Shown here: piece after piece, positions 7,990-16,900 of the stretch
Position numbering within the stretch: position 1 is the stretch's first letter
How the letters are laid out: every line of letters starts with the position of its first letter
Source of the DNA: Bacillota bacterium
GTDB taxonomy: Bacteria; Bacillota; Clostridia; Acetivibrionales; JAEZXR01
DNA length: 64,000 nt
Direction of reading: 5' to 3'
NCBI GenBank assembly: GCA_023419605.1
Contig: JAEZXR010000002.1
Location: 62,001 to 126,000 of the forward strand
Program-made: the position numbers and the translations under genes
The notes under the pieces: generated by a model
The model's database searches: none
The model's input: the letters and a program-made list of their open reading frames with translations, nothing else
What the model was told of the DNA's origin: nothing

Positions 7990-9330
7990 ATGAACATTTT
8001 ATACTTCGACTGCTTCTCCGGAATCAGTGGAGACATGGCTCTGGCAGCGTTACTGGATTTGGGGATTGATGAAGCGCTTTTCCGTAAAGAGTTGGAAAAG
8101 CTGAAACTTACCGGATATAATCTCCTGATTGATAGGAAATCCAAAAGTGGAATCATTGGGACGGACGTGAGAGTGGTACTGGAGGATGGGACGGATGCAG
8201 AGGCGCACCCTGTTCAGGAGAAAAAGCAGGAGGACCACCATCATCAACATGATCATGCCCATCACCGCGAACAGGATGATCATCACCATCATGACGGTTA
8301 TCACGAGCATAAACACCCGCAGGAGCATTCCCACCATGGACATGACCACCACCATGAAGCGAGAAACCTTCTGGATATTGAAAGCCTGATTGATGAAAGC
8401 GGTATTAAGCAGTCTGTAAAAGACTTCAGTAAAAAGGTTTTCCGTGAAATTGCCAAGGCGGAAGCGAAAGTACATAACAAAGAGATCCATGAAGTACATT
8501 TTCATGAGGTGGGAGCGGTTGATTCGATTGTAGACATCGTAGGAATCGCCATATGTCTTGAATTGCTAGGGGTTGAGAAGGTATATTCTTCTGCTTTGCA
8601 TGACGGTCATGGATTTATCAAATGCCAGCATGGAACCATTCCGGTTCCTGTACCGGCGGTGATGGAAATGCTGGCAGGAAGCGGGATACCGTTGGTGCAG
8701 ACGGATATTAACACGGAACTGGTAACACCCACCGGGATGGGAATTATAAAATGTATTGCAGCAGGATTTGGCAAAATGCCGGCGATGGATGTCAAAAGTG
8801 TCGGATATGGTATGGGAAAAAGGGAGACAGGCGGGTTTAACGCCCTGCGCGTCATGCTTGGAACCATGGCTGAAAAAACGCAGGCCCCGGGAGAAATTGT
8901 CGTTCTGGAAACCAATATTGACAATATGAACCCGGAAGTACTGGGGTATGTAATGGAGAAGCTTTTGGAAAACAGGGCACTGGATGTATTCCACACCCCC
9001 ATCTATATGAAGAAGAACCGCCCGGCAGTGATGTTGTCGGTGTTGTCCGCAGTGGAAGATGAAGAGCGGCTTGTGGATATTTTGCTGCGGGAGACAACTA
9101 CGCTGGGGATAAGAAGGACGGTGGCGACCCGGCATTGTATGGATCGAAGGTTTGTCACGATAGCTACGGATTGGGGCCAGGTTCGTGTTAAAGTAGCCAG
9201 TTTTGGGGATATTACCAAGGTGGCACCGGAGTATGAGGATTGCGCGGAGATTGCCCGGAGGGCAGGCGTGCCACTGCAGAGGGTGTATGAAGTGGCGAGG
9301 GTGAAGGCAGCGGAGCTGGCGTTGGAGTAG
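7990..9330 (+). CDS. larC: LarC, nickel insertion protein (single frame, His-rich insert)
   Basis: LarC uses CTP to insert nickel into the pincer nucleotide. 446 residues. The N-terminal domain opens MNILYFDCFSGISGDMAL. Residues 83-122 are a histidine-rich insert with 21 His in 40 residues, a likely nickel store or binding loop. The later blocks VHFHEVGAVDSIVDIVG, HDGHGFIKCQHGTIPVPVPA and LETNIDNMNPE are typical. In L. plantarum larC is split into larC1/larC2 joined by a programmed frameshift; here it is one continuous frame. GATGGAGG precedes the ATG. It lies 388 bp after larB. Confidence 0.93.
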   Translation: MNILYFDCFSGISGDMALAALLDLGIDEALFRKELEKLKLTGYNLLIDRKSKSGIIGTDVRVVLEDGTDAEAHPVQEKKQEDHHHQHDHAHHREQDDHHHHDGYHEHKHPQEHSHHGHDHHHEARNLLDIESLIDESGIKQSVKDFSKKVFREIAKAEAKVHNKEIHEVHFHEVGAVDSIVDIVGIAICLELLGVEKVYSSALHDGHGFIKCQHGTIPVPVPAVMEMLAGSGIPLVQTDINTELVTPTGMGIIKCIAAGFGKMPAMDVKSVGYGMGKRETGGFNALRVMLGTMAEKTQAPGEIVVLETNIDNMNPEVLGYVMEKLLENRALDVFHTPIYMKKNRPAVMLSVLSAVEDEERLVDILLRETTTLGIRRTVATRHCMDRRFVTIATDWGQVRVKVASFGDITKVAPEYEDCAEIARRAGVPLQRVYEVARVKAAELALE

Positions 9331-9392
9331 CCTTTTATCAGGATATTCCTTTTGGGGCTTTTTGGGTATGTCTCTGGAGTGGGCAATGCAGC

Positions 9393-9642
9393 GCCGGGGG
9401 AACCATGTTCATTCGGCAGAGGTTCCCCCGGCAGCCCCCTCCTTGCCTGGGTCCGGGGATTTAGCTCCAACAGGTTCTAAGGGCGCTTCCGGTTCTTCCA
9501 GGGTCGGCTTCTCTTGACAGGACGTCAGTAAATGCCGGCCCTGGAGGAAACGGAGAAGGCATTAGAGTCTCTAGTCAGTGAATTCCCGGGCCGAGCGCGG
9601 AGGGGATGCAAAGGGGAACCGATGCGGAATCGGTTCCCCTTT
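9393..9642. repeat. Cluster of strong hairpins between larC and the radical SAM gene
   Basis: In a 424-bp gap three strong inverted repeats follow each other: GCCGGGGGAACC/GGTTCCCCCGGC (9393-9404, 9421-9432); CCAGGGTCGGC/GCCGGCCCTGG (9498-9508, 9534-9544, one mismatch); and AAAGGGGAACCGAT/ATCGGTTCCCCTTT (9610-9623, 9629-9642), a perfect 14-bp stem with a 5-nt loop. The first and third share GGGGAACC. The stretch is GC-rich against its surroundings. It could be a small RNA, terminators, or a repetitive element. Confidence 0.5.
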
Positions 9643-9754
9643 GAGACCGCGAAGGCACTACGGAGACACTTAAAAGGAATACCCTAATAAATAACCCTAA
9701 ACAACAACCGAACAAAACCAAAATTAAAACTAAAAGAAAAGTAGGAATGAAAAA

Positions 9755-10729
9755 ATGGACTCACCCCGACTATACTACAAATTCTCCGACTACCTAAAAA
9801 CCCGCTACGGCTCCAAAGTCTACAAACTCCCCGTCAACATCCCCGTAACCTGTCCCAACCGGGACGGCCGCCTGGGCACCGGCGGATGCATCTTCTGCGG
9901 CGAGGAAGGTGCCGGCTTTGAAAACCTTCCCAACTACCTTCCGGTACGGGAGCAGCTGGAGCGCAATGCAAACTACATCGGTGAAAACTACAAATCCCGC
10001 AAATTTATCGCCTATTTCCAGAACTACTCCAACACCTATCTTCCATTGGACCGCTTTAAAAAGTACGTCCTGGAAGCTTGTGCGGAAAACGTAGTAGCCA
10101 TCTACATTTCTACCCGCCCGGACTGCATCAACGATTCTTATCTGGAATTCCTGGCGCAGGTTAAGGCGGAGCGGAACGTTGACATGGTGGTGGAGCTGGG
10201 GCTGCAGACTGTGAACTACCACACCTTGAAGTTTCTGCGAAGAGGCCATCTATTAGCCGAATTTATCGATGCGGTACTGCGATTGAAAAGATTCGGTATC
10301 GAATGCTGTGCGCATTACATTGTAGATCTCCCTATGGATACAATGGAAGATGTAGTGGAAGGCGCCAGAATTCTTTCTGCTCTTGGCGTTGAACAGATAA
10401 AATGCCATTCTCTTTTCGTTTTGGAGAATACCCTGCTGGGAGAGATGTACAAAAAGGGTGAAATTCAACCTGTAAGTATGGAAGAGTACATTGAAAGACT
10501 CATCACCTTCCTGGAGTATCTGAATCCGGAGATGGTGATTCAGCGGCTGCTGGGACGTGCCCCGGAGGAACGAAGCCTTTTTTGCAACTGGAATACCAGT
10601 TGGTGGAAGATACGGGACCGTCTGGAGGAGAAAATGGCCGCCGAGGGTAGGGTTCAGGGAAGAAGGTTTAACTACTTGAATGCAGCAGGATGTTTGCCGA
10701 GTTGTGAAAAAACAAATAAACGGGTATAA
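9755..10729 (+). CDS. Radical SAM protein, TIGR01212/YhcC family
   Basis: 324 residues. The iron-sulfur motif is spaced C33-X11-C45-X2-C48 within CPNRDGRLGTGGCIFCGEEG, the wide spacing typical of the TIGR01212 (YhcC) subfamily. ELGLQTVNYHTLKFLRRGH near 147-165 and the core SAM-binding segments follow. The substrate of this family is not established. The ATG has AGGAATG upstream. The first 150 or so codons strongly prefer C-ending codons (ctc, tac, aac, ccc), and about 100 bases upstream are rich in A and C and poor in G and T, unlike the rest of the gene and its neighbours. Confidence 0.9.
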   Translation: MDSPRLYYKFSDYLKTRYGSKVYKLPVNIPVTCPNRDGRLGTGGCIFCGEEGAGFENLPNYLPVREQLERNANYIGENYKSRKFIAYFQNYSNTYLPLDRFKKYVLEACAENVVAIYISTRPDCINDSYLEFLAQVKAERNVDMVVELGLQTVNYHTLKFLRRGHLLAEFIDAVLRLKRFGIECCAHYIVDLPMDTMEDVVEGARILSALGVEQIKCHSLFVLENTLLGEMYKKGEIQPVSMEEYIERLITFLEYLNPEMVIQRLLGRAPEERSLFCNWNTSWWKIRDRLEEKMAAEGRVQGRRFNYLNAAGCLPSCEKTNKRV

Positions 10730-10802
10730 TATAGAGTAGGGAGTAAGAATGCAGTACGCAGAAAAGATATTTTGGTACTGATGAGAGTAAGGTAGGATTG
10801 GC

Positions 10803-11948
10803 ATGGATAAGCACAAAATAAGGCAGCTGCTGAAAATGGGAGAAGGTCCCAAACTGGATTTTAAGGCAAAACTTTCACTGGAAACCGAAAGTGAGAAGAA
10901 AGAGCTGGCCAAGGATGTAACCGCCATCGCAAACTCCAGGGGCGGAAGAGGATATATCCTTTTCGGTGTAGAGGATAAAACAAAAAAAATACTGGGAATC
11001 GATCCTGAGGATTTTGCGGAGGAAAAGGTTCAGCAGGTGATTTATAACCGGTGTGACCCTCCGGTTGCTCTGTCGTTTGACCTTGCCGAGGTTGACGATA
11101 AGACCCTTGGAGTCATAACGATTTACAAAAGCAATAACAAGCCTCACCAGATGATCCAGAACGGTGCCTTTTACATCCGGAGAGGTTCTACTACCGACAT
11201 TGCAAGAAGAAGTGAAATTGCAAACCTTTTGCAGGAAAACGGATTGATGGTGTATGAGACCGTTGTCCTGCAAGGGGTTAACATGAGCTATTTGGACATA
11301 GATAAAATCCGGCAGTATTTTAAAAGTCTTAATGTGGAAAGCGAAAACCCCAGTGAAGTACTTTTGGAAGCTATGGGCATCATCGGACAAGTGGGTGAGA
11401 ATGAGGGGTATAATCCAACCATCGGGGGGATGCTGCTCTTCGGAAAGGATCCTTCACTTTTCCTTCCCCATGTATATATAAAAGCTTCCTGTGGTGAGGA
11501 GGTAAGGTACTTCTATGGCAATCTTTTAAGCCAGTTGGACCAGGCGATGGAGTATCTAAAGAGTGTTATTGAGGATGAGGATTTTTCCTTTGAGGCTGCC
11601 GAAGAAGTGGTAGCAAACGCACTGGTTCACAGGGATTATCTGGATACTTCCAGAGGTATTGCCATCATCGTGAATGATAAAAATGTTGAGATCAGTAACC
11701 CAGGCTCGTTGGTTGCGGGAAATAATGTATACAGGATTACAAAAGAGAATAATCCTGATAGAAGAAACTCCTGGCTTTATCAAAGATTGGTGACGCTGGA
11801 TGAGAAGAAGAGATTTATGAAAACGGGAGTAAGATTGGCAAAAATAAAAGAAGCGTTTTCAGAGGTTGGGGAAGTCAAATTTTTGAATATCGGCTCTCAG
11901 AACCTTTTCAAGGTTATTCTTCCAAGAGGAGGAGGCAGAAGACGTTGA
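10803..11948 (+). CDS. AlbA/Schlafen-type putative DNA-binding protein with ATPase-like C-terminus
   Basis: 381 residues. Residues 5-135 match the AlbA_2 (Schlafen AAA_4-like) domain: GEGPKLDFKAKLS, then AIANSRGGRGYILFGVED and FYIRRGSTTDIARR. The C-terminal half has the pattern of the GHKL-like helicase-associated domain (EAAEEVVANALVHRDY, then IIVNDKNVEISNPGSL). Proteins of this architecture are usually called transcriptional regulators or helicase-related, but their function is not firmly known. It is followed 15 bp later by the TPR gene, likely in one operon. Confidence 0.82.
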   Translation: MDKHKIRQLLKMGEGPKLDFKAKLSLETESEKKELAKDVTAIANSRGGRGYILFGVEDKTKKILGIDPEDFAEEKVQQVIYNRCDPPVALSFDLAEVDDKTLGVITIYKSNNKPHQMIQNGAFYIRRGSTTDIARRSEIANLLQENGLMVYETVVLQGVNMSYLDIDKIRQYFKSLNVESENPSEVLLEAMGIIGQVGENEGYNPTIGGMLLFGKDPSLFLPHVYIKASCGEEVRYFYGNLLSQLDQAMEYLKSVIEDEDFSFEAAEEVVANALVHRDYLDTSRGIAIIVNDKNVEISNPGSLVAGNNVYRITKENNPDRRNSWLYQRLVTLDEKKRFMKTGVRLAKIKEAFSEVGEVKFLNIGSQNLFKVILPRGGGRRR

Positions 11949-11963
11949 AGGTGGTGACTGCAA

Positions 11964-12923
11964 ATGAAAAGAAAAAAAAGCAATATCGTTCCCTTTGAAA
12001 GAAACGGAGATTTTTATTTCAGACGGGGTTTTAAGTACGCGGACAAAAGAAACTACGCCAAGGCGGCAGTATTTATGGGAAAGGCCATAGAATTGGAGCC
12101 GTTTAATGTGGATTACCAGTTCAACCTGGCAGGAATTCTATCTGAAATGGGCCAAACAGAGAAATCCAATATAATTTTAAAGGGAATCCTTATAAATATA
12201 GATCCTACATTAACCGAGTGCTATTTTGGGATTGGATGCAACTACTTCGATGTTGAAGATTTTAGCAAGGCAAGAGAATACTTTGAAAAGTATCTTCATT
12301 TTGATCCTGATGGACCCTACGCGGGCGATGTGGAGGATGTACTGTATTACTTGCAGTTTTATGATGGTACCGGATGGGACAAGAAGAAAGTAAAGTCTGT
12401 TTCAAGACTTGTGAGAGAAGGAGAAAAGCTTTTGGGCAGCGGAGATTACCAAAAAGCATGCCTGAAGTTTGAAACAGCACTGGAGGCGGATCCTGGAGCA
12501 GGGACTGCAAGGAACTTCCTTTCCATGGCGCATTATCTGAATGGAGATGTGGAAAAGGCCATTAGTCTGGCGAACAGTGTGCTGAAGCTGGATATTAATG
12601 ATATCAATGCCCATTGTAATCTGGCCTTGTTCTATAATTCCAGTGAGAAGGCCGAGGAGTACAAGTTACAAATAAAGATATTATATACGCTGAAGATAAA
12701 GCAGAGAGAAGAACTTCTCAAGGTTCTGGATACCTGCGTACGCCTGAAAGAGTTCTCAGGCATGGGCAAAGTCCTGAGAAACTACATGGGAAACCGGGTG
12801 GAATTTATCGAAGCCCTTGAGAAAACACTGGACGGGTGGGAAATCCAGGGTGAAAAGAGGCAGGAAATTGTCAAAGGCCTTTCCAGTAGGAAACGCAAGG
12901 TAAGCAATAGTGAAGGATTATAG
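11964..12923 (+). CDS. Tetratricopeptide repeat protein
   Basis: 319 residues, cytoplasmic (no signal peptide), built of helical repeats. TPR-like units are visible at about 19-52 (RRGFKYADKRNYAKAAVFMGKAIELEP), 53-120 and 150-215 (LLGSGDYQKACLKFETALEADPG; MAHYLNGDVEKAISLANSVLKLD). The C-terminus is basic (SSRKRKVS). TPR proteins are scaffolds, so no specific role can be given. It is 15 bp downstream of the AlbA-type gene, with AAGGTGGTGA before the ATG. Confidence 0.8.
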   Translation: MKRKKSNIVPFERNGDFYFRRGFKYADKRNYAKAAVFMGKAIELEPFNVDYQFNLAGILSEMGQTEKSNIILKGILINIDPTLTECYFGIGCNYFDVEDFSKAREYFEKYLHFDPDGPYAGDVEDVLYYLQFYDGTGWDKKKVKSVSRLVREGEKLLGSGDYQKACLKFETALEADPGAGTARNFLSMAHYLNGDVEKAISLANSVLKLDINDINAHCNLALFYNSSEKAEEYKLQIKILYTLKIKQREELLKVLDTCVRLKEFSGMGKVLRNYMGNRVEFIEALEKTLDGWEIQGEKRQEIVKGLSSRKRKVSNSEGL

Positions 12924-12944
12924 TACTGCATCCTTAATTCAATA

Positions 12945-13026
12945 GGGGTGCAGGGAGCGCAGCCCCGCTGCTGGCCGCTTCAGCGGCCAAACAAAATCTC
13001 CCCCTTTTCCAGGAAGGGGGGCAGGG
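12945..13026. repeat. GC-rich palindromic intergenic repeat
   Basis: It contains TGGCCGCT-TC-AGCGGCCA (12972-12989) and CCCCCTT-TTCCAGG-AAGGGGG (13000-13020). It sits in the 442-bp gap between the TPR gene and groES, is far richer in GC than the AT-rich flanks, and looks like a dispersed repeat. The rest of the gap to the groES promoter shows no gene that I can support. Confidence 0.45.
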
Positions 13027-13294
13027 TCAAATTACGAATTCAAGTTCTATATAAATTTTTTGCCTCTGGGAACAGTACAAACTGTTCCTTTTTTAATGAT
13101 AAGAAAATTATGGTTTTCAATTTCCTTATTTCTTCGTTCTGTCTGTATCTTTTCGGAATATAATATAGAATTAAAGATAATAGGAGAAAAACGGTAAAAT
13201 CATGCTGATTCATCGAGAAAATTAGCTTAAATTCCCTCTAAACAATAAATTTAGAAAAAAAGCATATTTGCTTCCATTTTGGTAATTATATTAA

Positions 13295-13335
13295 TATAAT
13301 AGATGTGATTAGCACTCGACTTAAGTGAGTGCTAA
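13295..13335 (+). promoter_or_regulatory. groESL promoter -10 region and CIRCE operator
   Basis: TATAAT at 13295-13300 is the likely -10; the -35, 17 bp upstream (TTCCAT), is weak. CIRCE lies at 13309-13335: TTAGCACTC, nine bases, GAGTGCTAA, a perfect match to the HrcA operator. HrcA binding here would block the start of transcription, with release on heat stress. Confidence 0.93.
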
Positions 13336-13365
13336 CAAAGTAAAAACAAAGAGGAGGTAGACCCT

Positions 13366-13638
13366 ATGAAAATAAAACCTTTGGGTGACAGAGTTGTTAT
13401 TAAAATGTTAGAGTCTGAAGAAACTACAAAAAGCGGAATTGTTCTGCCTGGAAGTGCAAAAGAAAAGCCGCAGGTAGCGGAAGTTGTAGCAGTAGGCCCT
13501 GGTACATCGGAAGTTACGATGGAAGTAAAGGTTGGAGACAGAGTTCTTATCAGCAAATATGCGGGGACTGAAGTGAAATTTGACGGTCAGGAATATACAA
13601 TCCTTAAACAAAACGATATATTGGCAGTTGTTGACTAG
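13366..13638 (+). CDS. groES: Co-chaperonin GroES
   Basis: 90-residue cochaperonin that caps the GroEL ring. It begins MKIKPLGDRVVIKMLESEE. The mobile loop is near residues 20-30 (TTKSGIVLPGSAKEKP), and the C-terminal roof region includes GDRVLISKYAGTEVKFDGQEY. Length is normal for the family. GAGGAGGT lies before the ATG. It is controlled by the upstream CIRCE element and co-transcribed with groEL, although the 151-bp gap to groEL is longer than usual. Confidence 0.98.
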   Translation: MKIKPLGDRVVIKMLESEETTKSGIVLPGSAKEKPQVAEVVAVGPGTSEVTMEVKVGDRVLISKYAGTEVKFDGQEYTILKQNDILAVVD

Positions 13639-13789
13639 GCCATTGAGGCCAATTGCAGGGAATAGGCCAGGAAGCGTGGAAGCGGCAAGGAAACGACGAT
13701 CCACCCAGTACATATCAAACCTTCCATCGCTTATTACCCAGTAGCGCATAAGTGCAGAGCTTTAAAAATTTACGAGGAGGTTTTGTAAC

Positions 13790-15424
13790 ATGGCAAAGGA
13801 AATTTTGTTTGGTGAAGAAGCCAGACGTTCTCTGGAAAGAGGTATAAACCAATTAGCAGACACAGTAAAGGTTACTTTGGGACCTAAAGGAAGAAATGTA
13901 GTTCTCGATAAGAAATTCGGTGCTCCACTCATTACAAATGACGGTGTTACCATTGCAAAGGAAATCGAACTGGAAGACAAGTTCGAAAATATGGGAGCTC
14001 AGCTTGTTAAGGAAGTTGCTACAAAGACCAATGATGTAGCAGGTGACGGTACAACTACGGCAACTCTGCTGGCACAGGCCATCGTTAGAGAAGGTATGAA
14101 GAACGTAGCAGCCGGCGCAAACCCGATGATTCTCAAAAAGGGTGTAGCCAAAGCTGTAGATGTAGCAGTCGAAGGAATCAAGGAAATCAGCCAGAAGATC
14201 AAAGGTAAGGAAGATATCGCAAGAGTTGCTGCCATATCTGCAAACGACGAATTGATCGGGACCCTTATTGCAGATGCAATGGAAAAGGTAACAAACGATG
14301 GTGTTATCACTGTTGAAGAATCCAAGACCATGGGAACCAATCTGGAAGTAGTTGAAGGTATGCAGTTTGACAGAGGGTACCTGTCTTCTTATATGATCAC
14401 TGATACTGAAAAAATGGAAGCTGTTCTGGATGATCCATATATCCTCATTACAGACAAGAAAATCAGCAACATCCAGGATATTCTCCCAATTCTCGAACAG
14501 ATTGTTCAACAGGGTAAAAAGCTCCTGATCATCGCAGAAGATGTAGAAGGTGAAGCGCTTACTACATTGATTGTTAACAAGCTGAGAGGCACATTTACCT
14601 GCGTAGCAGTTAAGGCACCCGGCTTCGGAGACAGAAGAAAAGCTATGCTCGGCGATATTGCTACCCTCACAGGCGGTGAAGTAATCACCGATGAATTGGG
14701 TCTGGACCTGAAGGAAGCAAAAATTTCTCAGTTGGGTAGAGCAAGACAGGTTAAGATTCAGAAGGAAAATACAATCATCGTTGATGGTGCAGGCAACCAG
14801 CAGGAAATCAAAAACAGAATTGGTTCCATCAAAGCGCAGATTGAAGAAACTACTTCCGATTTCGACAGGGAAAAGCTCCAGGAAAGACTTGCAAAGCTTT
14901 CCGGCGGTGTAGCTGTTATCCAGGTTGGTGCTGCTACTGAAACTGAAATGAAGGAAAAGAAACTCAGAATCGAAGACGCTCTCGCTGCTACAAAAGCTGC
15001 AGTAGAAGAAGGTATCGTTGCTGGTGGTGGTACAGCGCTTATCAATGTAATCTCAAAGGTTGCAAAGCTGCTTGACACTACACACGGCGATGAAAAGACC
15101 GGTGTTCAGATCATCGTGAAGGCTCTGGAAGAACCTGTTAGACAGATCGCTGCAAATGCAGGTTTAGAAGGCTCCGTAATCGTTGAAAGAGTTAAGAACA
15201 GCGAAGTAGGAATCGGCTTTGACGCTCTGAATGAAAAATATGTTAACATGCTGGAAGTTGGTATTGTTGACCCTGCAAAGGTTACAAGATCAGCACTTCA
15301 AAATGCTGCTTCCGTAGCTTCCATGGTTCTCACCACTGAAAGCGTAGTTGCAGACAAACCTGAAAAGGAACCTGCAATGCCTGCAGGCGGTGGAATGCCA
15401 GGCGGAATGGGCGGAATGTACTAA
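13790..15424 (+). CDS. groEL: Chaperonin GroEL
   Basis: 544-residue chaperonin subunit of the 14-mer folding chamber. It has the ATP-binding NDGVTIAKEIELEDKFENMG and GDGTTTATLLA (about 50-95), the apical-domain GGEVITDELGLDL region and the C-terminal Gly/Met tail MPGGMGGMY. Codon use is rich in GCT, GTT and CTC, as expected of a very highly expressed gene. GAGGAGG lies before the ATG. It is followed by a terminator. Confidence 0.99.
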   Translation: MAKEILFGEEARRSLERGINQLADTVKVTLGPKGRNVVLDKKFGAPLITNDGVTIAKEIELEDKFENMGAQLVKEVATKTNDVAGDGTTTATLLAQAIVREGMKNVAAGANPMILKKGVAKAVDVAVEGIKEISQKIKGKEDIARVAAISANDELIGTLIADAMEKVTNDGVITVEESKTMGTNLEVVEGMQFDRGYLSSYMITDTEKMEAVLDDPYILITDKKISNIQDILPILEQIVQQGKKLLIIAEDVEGEALTTLIVNKLRGTFTCVAVKAPGFGDRRKAMLGDIATLTGGEVITDELGLDLKEAKISQLGRARQVKIQKENTIIVDGAGNQQEIKNRIGSIKAQIEETTSDFDREKLQERLAKLSGGVAVIQVGAATETEMKEKKLRIEDALAATKAAVEEGIVAGGGTALINVISKVAKLLDTTHGDEKTGVQIIVKALEEPVRQIAANAGLEGSVIVERVKNSEVGIGFDALNEKYVNMLEVGIVDPAKVTRSALQNAASVASMVLTTESVVADKPEKEPAMPAGGGMPGGMGGMY

Positions 15425-15442
15425 AATACGGCAAAAATATGG

Positions 15443-15480
15443 AAAGCATAGGTAAAGGGAAACCTTACCTATGCTTTTTT
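15443..15480 (+). terminator. Terminator of groESL
   Basis: A stem AAAGCATAGGTAA / TTACCTATGCTTT with extra inner GG/CC pairs is followed by TTTTTT. The remaining bases to 15739 show no gene; a purine-rich AAGGGG at 15729-15733 serves the next start. Confidence 0.9.
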
Positions 15481-15739
15481 AGTACTACGGCTATCCAGCG
15501 GGTTTGCCCTTTATACAGGCAATGGAGTAAAACGAAGAGAGGACTCTTCAGTGTTTTAGAGAAGATATCACTTCTTCCTAAGCAGAAGTTTCACTTTGCA
15601 TAAATAGTAGAAATATTTTCCTCTACCTACTTCACATAAGGAATATTTGTGTTTACAATAGAATAAAGTGGTATTTTTCAATAACAGTAGGGTATCTATA
15701 GCAAAAGATATTGTCATACTTTTTTTAAAGGGGATATAT

Positions 15740-16780
15740 ATGGATATAGTTTCAGTAAATATGGATGAATTGGGAAATGTACTGCAATACGTCAGCCTTG
15801 TAAATGTGAAGTTCGGATGTAGTGATACATGGATTGCCACCCCGGTTTTTTTCGCTTCCCTGGATAGTATCGATGTTTTGATTGACTTGAAGAAAAGCCG
15901 CTATATCATTGAATATGGCGAAAAGGTAGTTCTAAAGTTTCAGAAAATGGGCTATGAGTATATCCTTCACGGGGAAATCTTTGAAGTCAGTGTGTGCGAC
16001 CCGGCCACGGCTACCATAAAGCTCGTGGATGGCCGGAGATACTTTAATCAAAGGAAGCATGTCCGGTATGAAACGGAACTGCCCATGGCTCTGCACGCAC
16101 AGGAAGATGTTCGGGGAGAAAGCATCGGTAAAAATATCAGCGAAGGCGGAGCGATGTTTTTGTTTGATAAAAACATCGTTATTGGCTCGTTAATTGAATT
16201 GGAAGTAGATTTTGGAAATCTGGGGTTGTTTCGTTCCAAAGGCAAGGTTTTAAGGAAGATTTGGTATGATTCTACCTATTTTAGTTACGGTGTTCAATTT
16301 GTCGATATCTCTGAGGAAAATGAACAGGTCCTGCGAAGAGGTCTGTCCGAATACGAAAAAAAGTATTTTAAGTCCCTGGACGAGCTCAGGGGAGTCAAAT
16401 CCCATGGCTTGCAGCGGTATGATACTGTTATTTGCATATTTAGCGTAAGCAATCGCGAAAACTATGATATCGGTGAGAACCTGGTTAAACTGGGAGCAGG
16501 AAATTTTACGGTATTCCATGATTTTAAGTTTTATGTGGATTATTTTACGGAAGAGAAGCCCAAGCTGGCTATCATCGAGGCCGACAGTATCGACGAGAAG
16601 GTAGCCCAGGGTATTATGGCTTTACACAGCGGCTTCCCGGATGTGAAAATTGTAATCATACTTCCTGTGCAGGAAATGGGTAAGACTTCTACGGGGGTTC
16701 TTGACCTTCCGGAGCTGGATATTTTTTATAAACCATTGATATATAATGAATTTGAGGAGAAAATAATAAAGTACTTGTAA
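15740..16780 (+). CDS. PilZ-domain protein with C-terminal pseudo-receiver
   Basis: 346 residues from ATG 15740 (AAGGGG upstream; an in-frame start 24 codons earlier lacks a site). Residues 1-98 are a YcgR-N-like beta domain. A PilZ domain follows, with both c-di-GMP motifs: R105-X3-R109 in RKHVRYE and N132-I-S-E-G-G137. Residues 230-346 resemble a response-regulator receiver with the YKPL lysine motif, but where the phospho-acceptor Asp is expected the strand ends AIIEADS with Glu. So phosphorylation is doubtful. It is probably a c-di-GMP effector acting on motility or surface functions. Confidence 0.85.
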   Translation: MDIVSVNMDELGNVLQYVSLVNVKFGCSDTWIATPVFFASLDSIDVLIDLKKSRYIIEYGEKVVLKFQKMGYEYILHGEIFEVSVCDPATATIKLVDGRRYFNQRKHVRYETELPMALHAQEDVRGESIGKNISEGGAMFLFDKNIVIGSLIELEVDFGNLGLFRSKGKVLRKIWYDSTYFSYGVQFVDISEENEQVLRRGLSEYEKKYFKSLDELRGVKSHGLQRYDTVICIFSVSNRENYDIGENLVKLGAGNFTVFHDFKFYVDYFTEEKPKLAIIEADSIDEKVAQGIMALHSGFPDVKIVIILPVQEMGKTSTGVLDLPELDIFYKPLIYNEFEEKIIKYL

Positions 16781-16900
16781 ATGTTGAATGAAAGAACCGA
16801 ATATCGATAAAGTGAACAAATTGTATCCGGAGTTTTATAATATTTTGCCATATTGTGAACACGCAGTAGATATGGTACAATTGGCTTGAACATCCTTATA

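Noticed and set aside
12948..13163. 71-codon open frame before groES
   Set aside because: It begins in a GC-rich hairpin repeat and has no credible ribosome site or family resemblance.
13639..13789. Long groES-groEL spacer as a possible internal regulatory element
   Set aside because: I found only imperfect short repeats, no terminator, promoter or CIRCE, so nothing can be supported beyond unusual length.
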